Below the pieces are notes generated by a model that did not search any database, had not been told where the DNA came from, and saw only the letters and a list, made by a program, of their open reading frames with translations. This document shows, piece after piece, positions 7,909-12,425 of a stretch of 12,425 bases of DNA. Origin of the DNA: Phoronis pallida (taxonomy: Eukaryota > Phoronida > Phoronidae). Within the stretch, counting starts at the first letter, position 1. Each line of letters begins with the position of its first letter. The DNA lies in the NCBI GenBank assembly GCA_028565715.1, contig JAOXYC010188134.1, positions 1 to 12,425 on the forward strand, given 5' to 3'. Position numbers and translations under genes: made by a program.

Positions 7909-8292
7909 TGATAATGCATACAATATCGGAGTCACGTCACCAAAATGTGATCTAGAGTCACGTCACCAACCTGTGATCCAGAGTCACAGCACCAAAATGT
8001 GACTGATGATAACGCATTTAGTATCCAGGGACATGTCACCAAAATGTGATCCAGAGTCACAGCACCAAAATGTGACTGATGATAACGCATATAATATCCG
8101 GGGTCACGTCACCAAAATGTGATCCAGAGTCACAGCACCAAAATGTGACTGATGATAAAGCATACAATATCCAGGGTCACGTCACCAAAATGTGATCCAG
8201 AGTCACAGTACCAAAATGTGACTGATGATAACGCATTTAGTATCCAGGGACATGGCACCAAAATGTGATCCAGAGTCACAGCACCAAAATGT
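7903..8292. repeat. 73-bp minisatellite spanning the dynein stop codon and 3' UTR
   Basis: Units begin with GACTGATGATAA-like sequence at 7903, 8001, 8074, 8147 and 8220. The last four are each exactly 73 bp and the first is 98 bp, because it has one extra internal sub-repeat of about 26 bp. Each unit contains two versions of the sub-motif TCACCAAAATGTGA or CACCAAAATGTG, followed by CCAGAGTCACAG or ACTGATGATAA. Unit 1 includes the last sense codon and the stop codon of the dynein gene (GAC TGA). The sub-motifs can form small TCAC/GTGA stems, so the 3' UTR RNA may carry a row of short hairpins. Confidence 0.95.
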
Positions 8293-8380
8293 AAACTTGA
8301 AGATCAAAAATTAAGACACGATCCTTGTCATCTACCTTTATTTATTTCATTTTGGCCATTGTATTTACTCTAGGCATTTT

Positions 8381-8386
8381 AATAAA
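8381..8386 (+). terminator. Polyadenylation signal AATAAA for the dynein gene
   Basis: AATAAA followed by AATAAATCAG lies about 475 bp after the stop codon and after the minisatellite. It is the first canonical signal downstream on this strand. Cleavage would be expected 10-30 bp later. Another AATAAA occurs near 8779 and could serve as a distal alternative. Confidence 0.6.
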
Positions 8387-8405
8387 ATAAATCAGTTGAA
8401 TCTTG

Positions 8406-8809
8406 AATTCATTTCAATGCAATCAAATTTTACTTAAAAATTTTACAAGCCAAATTATTTATCTTTTCATGGTAGGAACTGTATGCTTATTGAAAAATGT
8501 TATTTTATTGAATCACGTGGTAACACATTTTAAATGACCATTTTGATAGAATATTTTTATATGTTAACAGGGTTGTAAATTACCAGGGGTAAATTGTTTT
8601 TTTTTGTATTTCTTTTCTTTCTGATTACAAGGTATAGTTTTGTGTATGTTAAGGCTGGTTAAAGCAGGGGGCCTGGTTTTGTTTCCCAGATCACTTCCAC
8701 ATCTGTCTGTATTTATCTTGTTTTTTAAAAATCTATTACCCATAGGTAGCTTTTTTCTTAATTATAATAAATTATCAAATAAAGAATGTTAAATGAAGTT
8801 TAAAAATAT
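8406..8809. other. Intergenic stretch with nothing recognised
   Basis: AT-rich DNA after the presumed dynein 3' end. It has poly-T and poly-A tracts, no notable reading frame and no repeat with a second copy here. Confidence 0.5.
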
Positions 8810-9024
8810 TTAAAAGCATACATCACTATATATTTACGAATCAATGTAGAATTATTCAAGATATTTCATCAGGACACATGAGCCGCCTGCACAGAGATTT
8901 CAGGAAGAAGCAAAGGAGGTTATTTGTTCAGTAAGGATACAATTTGTTACAGCAATTCCAATGGCGTTGGCCTCATTCAATGGTAGATAATTTCACATTC
9001 ATAAGTAGTGATGTATAGCTTTAA
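8810..9024. mobile_element. TTAA-bounded MITE, middle-length copy (215 bp)
   Basis: The left end is TTAA then AAGCATACATCACTA. The right end is AGTAGTGATGTATAGCT then TTAA. It shares internal blocks with 10939-11295: GATATTTCATCA, CCGCCTG, AGAGATTTC, CAGCAATTCCAA/CAACAATTCCAA and CCTCATTCAAT. It lacks about 130 bp present there between the left arm and GATATTTCATC. It is an internally deleted or differently derived copy of the same non-autonomous family. There is no coding capacity. A reading frame that starts near the right end (9008-9229) looks like chance. Confidence 0.85.
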
Positions 9025-9356
9025 ATGCTTACAATTATACAAAGAATTTATTTATTTTTTAATGTGTTTTAACTTGTTAATTAATGTCATGATCACCATG
9101 GCTGGTAAAAGGGATTGTTCATTGTCTCTTGTTTTGATGGTCAAAACATTCACTTACTTAGAGACTGAGACCAAAAGTCTACCTTTTATTTCTAATTGCT
9201 CTTCCATGAGGTTATTTTTACCCTTTTAATAAAATTCCATGACAACAGGGTCCTTTTAAAATTTTTTAAAGAAATAAAAAATATAATGTTGGAAAAACGA
9301 CAATATGCCAACATGGAGACCCATAGAACTGTTCAATACAAAATTGTTCTTCTTCC
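9025..9356. other. Intergenic stretch with nothing firm
   Basis: Non-coding DNA between a MITE and a repeat tail. It may include eroded sequence belonging to the element whose right end is at 9357-9410, because no left end of that element is visible. ATGTTGG near 9286 can pair with CCAACAT near 9308, a short stem of uncertain meaning. Confidence 0.4.
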
Positions 9357-9410
9357 ATTGTTCAACAAGCAATGTCATGGGCGCATATCAATTGCGTAGC
9401 TCTTGTTTTT
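9357..9410. mobile_element. Isolated right end of the pearl-like family
   Basis: ATTGTTCAACAAGCAATGTC then ATGGGCG aligns with the right end of the 4898-5823 element (ATTGTTAGACAAGTAATGCC then ATGGGCG). Both continue to TAG(C/T)TCTTGTTT. This copy has 15 extra bases (CATATCAATTGCGTA-like) that the first copy lacks. The extra bases complete TGGGCGCATA, the reverse complement of the other element's left end. No core repeats or left end are evident beside it. Confidence 0.7.
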
Positions 9411-9737
9411 AGCTAAATAGCAATAGCAATCAATTGTTTTTTCTAGATTGAAGTTATGCATGTTTTCCATTGTCTTATTTTTTTCATTGTAATGATTGAC
9501 ATTCCAGTATTTACATATTTTTTGAGGATTATGCATAGATGCTTGTAATTGTTTTTATAAGAATTGTTCTTTTAAGTCTAAATGAAGAAAAGTTATTTAT
9601 ACATTAATAAATTATTGTTATACAGTGTTTGTTTGAAAAAAAAGGAAGAATAAATTCATACCGCATACGTAGGCTTCATTTCATGCAAGAACAGCTTTGT
9701 AAAAAGTTGCTTACGGTACTGCTGGGGGAGCCAAACT
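9411..9737. other. Intergenic stretch with nothing recognised
   Basis: AT-rich DNA with poly-T runs and scattered AATAAA/ATTAATAAA-like strings. No reading frame or repeat can be supported before the LINE relic. Confidence 0.5.
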
Positions 9738-10071
9738 ATCAACTTCTCTGACCTACTTGAAGCTAATCCCTTTGGTAACCCTGATACTAACTATAATATT
9801 GTTCTTGATATCACACAAAAGTTTTAGTAAACACAAACACAAAAAATCTAACACTTGGATAACATCTGGAATTCTTAACTCTATTTGTAATTGTGATAAA
9901 TTATATAAAGAAATAAAATTTATTAATAAACAATCCTCTTTACAACAACTATAAAATCGTAATTATAATCAAATTTTGAAAGAAATTATGTTGGGCAAAA
10001 CAAAGTTACTATCACCAGTTCAGTTTGGATTTTTTTCTTCAATTTCATCTGGAATATTTAACAATAACTAA
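9738..10071 (+). pseudogene. LINE (non-LTR retrotransposon) ORF2 relic
   Basis: Three pieces recall the region between the endonuclease and reverse transcriptase of LINE ORF2 proteins. The first is FSDLLEANPFGNPDTNYNIV (about 9743-9800), like the usual ..YN.FL.. segment. After a frameshift near 9825, the second is KKSNTWITSGILNSI, then DKLYKEIK, the common 'WIT.GI..SI..+..LY' block. The same frame continues past one stop (9952-9954) into NYNQILKEI, then directly LLSPVQFGF, which resembles the QFGFR-type start of reverse transcriptase. Normally a much longer stretch separates the last two, so the copy has an internal deletion. It is non-functional: shifted, stopped and truncated. The exact clade cannot be told. 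Confidence 0.6.
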
Positions 10072-10240
10072 TTTAATACTGGTTATCTTTTCTGTGAGAA
10101 AGTTGTATTTCTTTTGATGGACTTTATTTTTTAACAAAAATACGTCGGTCCATCCATCCGTGTTTGGCACTGTGTCTGTTTTTTCATTTGAATATGATAG
10201 AACACACCAAGATGAGTATTTCAAGCCATAAATTTAAACT
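10072..10240. other. Intergenic remnant, possible bivalve-repeat fragment
   Basis: Contains TACGTCGGTCCATCCATCCG near 10141. I recall the GTCGGTCCATCC(G) phrase as frequent in dispersed repeats of bivalve genomes, but here it stands alone with no second copy. Confidence 0.3.
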
Positions 10241-10501
10241 CTTAATACTCTGAATAAGGATTTTTTTGAACACAACCGGGTTGAAATTACCTGCGTTAAC
10301 AAGTTTCGGCTCCTTGCAGTCGCCATTTTCAAAATTAATGCTGACCACTTGATGAGTCAAGTGGTCAGCATTAGTTTTGAAAATGGCGACTGCAAGGAGC
10401 CGAAACTTGTTAACGCAGGTAATTTCAACCCGGTTGTGTTCAAAAGAATCCTTATTCTATTATTCACCAACCAGATGAACTTATTTAGTCTTAATACTCT
10501 G
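10241..10501. repeat. 12-bp direct repeats flanking the long hairpin
   Basis: CTTAATACTCTG occurs at 10241-10252 and again at 10490-10501, in the same orientation, on either side of the hairpin. A looser match (CACCAAGATGA versus CACCAACCAGATGA) precedes each copy. The right repeat is about 32 bp away from the hairpin arm, so this is not a clean target-site duplication. It could reflect a local duplication associated with the insertion. Confidence 0.6.
10252..10457. repeat. Near-perfect 101-bp inverted repeat (long hairpin)
   Basis: The left arm 10252-10352 and right arm 10357-10457 are reverse complements with, by eye, two mismatches and no indel, around the 4-base loop TGAG. The mismatches lie in the poly-T region near 10263 and near 10336. 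Arm landmarks are AACCGGGTTGAAATTACC, GTTAACAAGTTTCGGCTCC and GCTGACCACTTGA. Transcription from either side would give a long double-stranded RNA hairpin. It has no reading frame and no TTAA ends, so it differs from the MITE families here. A 12-bp direct repeat lies beside each arm. Confidence 0.95.
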
Positions 10502-10851
10502 GTTCAAAAACAATGAAATACAAACTCACAAAGGTGAGCTTTAATTTTGCAAAAAAACAAAATGTCCTGGTGTACCTAACTAGGCACAGCGCAAGCTACA
10601 TGTATCAGCTGCATGGAGTGCCGAGTCTCATTTGAGTGTTGCATGACAAAGAAAAGGATTCAAACATACTAACCACTGTTTAGAATATAACAAACAGTCC
10701 ATCTTGTTTTATCATGAATACAAATATTAGTGTATGCTTTTACTGGCAGAAAGTAATTTATTTTGAAAAGACATTATTTAGCCTATATAATTTTTCTGTC
10801 TTCAAAATTCTATTGAACAATACAATACAAAAATGTAATGAAATACAGGCA
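10502..10851. other. Intergenic stretch with nothing recognised
   Basis: Non-coding AT-rich DNA between the hairpin and the TTAA element. No conserved motif, reading frame or repeat was found. Confidence 0.5.
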
Positions 10852-10938
10852 TTAAAGGGGGTATACATGAATTTTTAACAAGAGTTTCTGCTTGCATATA
10901 TAGGAAGAACCTCTGGGAACAAATTCGTTGGGCAACTC

Positions 10939-11295
10939 TTAAACGCATACATCGCTACTTACGAATGTCGAATTATCAATTACTGACATACCACAATTTC
11001 ATCCTTTTCTTTTACACAGTTTGATCATTTTTCGTTGCCAATATGTGTAACTACCTTCATTCTTTATCGAAATCACAAAGTTAATACAGTTGATCTCAGT
11101 TATCTTGTCACCCGAAAGATATTTCATCAAGTCACATAGGCCGCCTGTATAGAGATTTCCGGAATAAGCGAAGCTAGTTAAATTCCTTCAGATGAATGCA
11201 AGGATGCAGTTTGTAATGTCAACAATTCCAACGCAAATGACCTCATTCAATAGTTGATGATTTCACATTCGTTAGTAGCGATGTATAACTTTTAA
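10939..11295. mobile_element. TTAA-bounded MITE, longest copy (357 bp)
   Basis: The left end is TTAA then ACGCATACATCGCTACTTAC. The right end is GTTAGTAGCGATGTATAACT then TTAA. The inverted ends extend about 45 bp on each side with a few mismatches, including a shared GAATGT block and an ATTATCAATTACTGA-like inner block. It is non-coding. It shares ends and interior with 8810-9024 and ends with 3140-3236. It is nested in the 10852-11678 element, which shows that it inserted after that element or was carried by it. Confidence 0.85.
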
Positions 11296-11345
11296 GTTTC
11301 ATACTTTGTTTGCAAATAGGAAAAAATGCATTGTTTTGAAAAAAT

Positions 11346-11365
11346 GTAAACAAACCTTTGTTTAC
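11346..11365. repeat. Palindrome of two GTAAACAAA motifs
   Basis: GTAAACAAA, CC, TTTGTTTAC is a perfect 9-bp stem with a 2-base centre. GTAAACA is the consensus core bound by forkhead factors, and here two are inverted. It lies inside the 10852-11678 element. Binding is not demonstrated and the AT-rich context makes chance possible. Confidence 0.5.
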
Positions 11366-11497
11366 AAAAAAATTTACTTTTCTCAAGAATGAAATAGGCA
11401 GTTTTTATAGAGTGCTATTTCACCGTCTTGACAATATTAACAATCAAGTTTTGTTTTGAAAGAAAATGGCTCAATTTCAAAGATATAAACAATCTAA

Positions 11498-11534
11498 GGT
11501 TTGTTATGTAAACAATGTTGTTTACAAACAAACC
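11498..11534. repeat. Second GTAAACAA inverted repeat
   Basis: GGTTTGTTATGTAAACAA (11498-11515) pairs with TTGTTTACAAACAAACC (11518-11534) apart from one extra base, around a 2-base centre. It repeats the GTAAACAA theme of 11346-11365 about 150 bp away, in the same element. Confidence 0.6.
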
Positions 11535-11673
11535 AAATAACTGACAATCACTCAATTATTGAAAAGCGATAGTTTTAATAATTCAGTGGTTGAAGTTTCA
11601 ACTGAAGGCGAACTGAATTGCATAAAATCAGGCCGATAAAAAAAATTTGAAACATTTCAGCATGTATACCCCC

Positions 11674-11679
11674 TTTAAT
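11674..11679 (-). terminator. Possible ATTAAA polyadenylation signal for the zinc-finger gene
   Basis: On the - strand ATTAAA lies 64 bp after the zinc-finger stop codon. It is the commonest variant of AATAAA. It is formed by the TTAA boundary of the 10852-11678 mobile element, so if it is used, the transposon supplies the gene's 3' end. No AATAAA occurs closer. Confidence 0.45.
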
Positions 11680-11742
11680 ATAGTACACAAATGAGTATCA
11701 AAATGACCAGGTACTAATATTGAGGATTTCAAATTAATATTA

Positions 11743-12423
11743 TCATTTGGAAAATATCTTCTTCCAAGTACATACTTTCTTTTTTGTATGATTAGCAAGA
11801 CATGACTTTGAAGAGAAAAGTTTCCCACAATCCTTGCACTTGTGTTCTTTCTCTTCATTGTGTGCTTTCATGTGATCAGCAAGATATTTACCATGAGCAT
11901 AACATTTGCCACAAATAGAACACTTGTGTGGTTTCCCATCAGTATGTGATCTCATGTGTCTATTAAGTTCACTTCTGGTTATAAAAGATTTCTCACAAAT
12001 GCTACAATTGTGGTGGGTTTCCCCAGTGTGTATTCTAATGTTGTGTCTAGTAAGTTCTTGACTTCTGGAAAATCCAACCTCACACATCAAACACTTGAAT
12101 GGTCTCTCACCAGTGTGTCTTCTCATGTGTTCTTTAAGATAAGGCTTTCGGGTGAATGCTTTCTCACAGACAGTGCACTTGTGTGGTTTCTCGCTAGTGT
12201 GTATTTTCATGTGTTTAACAAGATTAGTTCTTTCGTTGAATGATTTTTCACAAACACTACACACATGTGGATTTCCTCCATTATGTTTCCTCTCATGCAA
12301 CACTAGACTGCTTTTTCTGGTGAATGTTCTCTCACATAGAGAACACTTGAATTCTTCATGTGTTCTCATGTGCCGAGTAAGACTTCTCCGCTGAATAAAT
12401 GCCTTTTCACATATACTACATAT
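11743..12423 (-). CDS. C2H2 zinc-finger protein, C-terminal part (5' partial)
   Basis: The frame is open from the right edge of the window to a TGA at 11743-11745, giving 226 residues with no intron. A Met at 12369 is internal, because a complete finger lies before it, so the true start is outside the window. Eight fingers start at residues 2, 27, 55, 83, 111, 140, 168 and 196 of the visible part. Each has C-x2-C-x12-H-x3-H, except finger 5 (H-x4-H) and finger 8, which ends H-x5-C. Linkers are TGEKP-like (TSEKPHK, TGERPFK, TDGKPHK), except for a 4-residue EEFK linker between fingers 1 and 2. Tandem arrays of this kind usually bind DNA in the nucleus and regulate transcription. No KRAB or other effector domain is in view. 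The target and paralogue cannot be inferred. Confidence 0.94.
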   Translation of the reverse strand: MCSICEKAFIQRRSLTRHMRTHEEFKCSLCERTFTRKSSLVLHERKHNGGNPHVCSVCEKSFNERTNLVKHMKIHTSEKPHKCTVCEKAFTRKPYLKEHMRRHTGERPFKCLMCEVGFSRSQELTRHNIRIHTGETHHNCSICEKSFITRSELNRHMRSHTDGKPHKCSICGKCYAHGKYLADHMKAHNEEKEHKCKDCGKLFSSKSCLANHTKKKVCTWKKIFSK

Positions 12424-12425
12424 GT

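Larger units (their letters stand above)
10852..11678. mobile_element. 827-bp TTAA-bounded element with 14-bp inverted ends
   Basis: The left end is TTAA then AGGGGGTATACATG. The right end is CATGTATACCCCCT then TTAA. The inverted repeat is perfect and continues through one more outer base pair. The element has no transposase reading frame. It contains the complete MITE at 10939-11295, which has unrelated ends, so one inserted into the other. Without that insert it is about 470 bp. TTAA at the ends fits a piggyBac-type target duplication, but only one copy is visible. Its right end also supplies the ATTAAA string downstream of the zinc-finger gene. Confidence 0.7.

Noticed and set aside
7903-8292. 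CRISPR-like regular repeat array
   Set aside because: The units are contiguous 73-bp repeats without unique spacers, in a eukaryotic 3' UTR.
9008-9229. 73-codon reading frame
   Set aside because: It starts in the end of a MITE and shows no domain or conserved pattern.
11628-11858. 76-codon - strand frame overlapping the end of the zinc-finger gene
   Set aside because: It is in a different frame from the fingers, has no motif and extends into a mobile element end.
11956-12394. Overlapping + strand reading frames opposite the zinc-finger gene
   Set aside because: They are shadows created by the repeated finger codons. The - strand frame has all the zinc ligands.

Overview
The window is animal nuclear DNA, most likely from a bivalve mollusc. 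It is AT-rich, its coding DNA is split into short GT-AG exons, and the introns are full of small repeats. The bivalve call rests mainly on a 155-bp tandem-repeat element at 4898-5823. It resembles the 'pearl'/BIV160-type repeats known from bivalves, but I could not compare it with a database.

Two genes are visible. On the + strand, six exons between 1635 and 7908 encode the last 289 residues of an axonemal dynein heavy chain: the end of the AAA6 lid region and the C-terminal domain. All five introns are phase 0. The gene begins upstream of the window. Its stop codon lies inside the first unit of a 73-bp minisatellite that fills most of the 3' UTR, and a polyadenylation signal follows at 8381. 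On the - strand, an open reading frame that runs off the right edge (11743-12423) encodes at least eight C2H2-type zinc fingers. The two genes converge, and repeats fill the roughly 3.3 kb between their ends.

The rest is mainly mobile DNA. There are three families of small inverted-repeat elements, all bounded by TTAA: a foldback element at 1251-1588, a family with three copies of decreasing length (10939-11295, 8810-9024, 3140-3236), and an 827-bp element at 10852-11678 that contains one of those copies. Also present are a tRNA-derived SINE at about 4285-4455, a possible mariner-like remnant at 2009-2728, a LINE relic at 9738-10071, the pearl-like element, a second copy of its right end at 9357-9410, and an almost perfect 101-bp inverted repeat at 10252-10457.

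The dynein would act as a ciliary or flagellar motor and the zinc-finger protein probably binds nucleic acid. Nothing suggests that they work together. I found no new multi-gene system. The most interesting material is the repeat biology: the TTAA-bounded families, the long hairpin, and the minisatellite that includes a stop codon.
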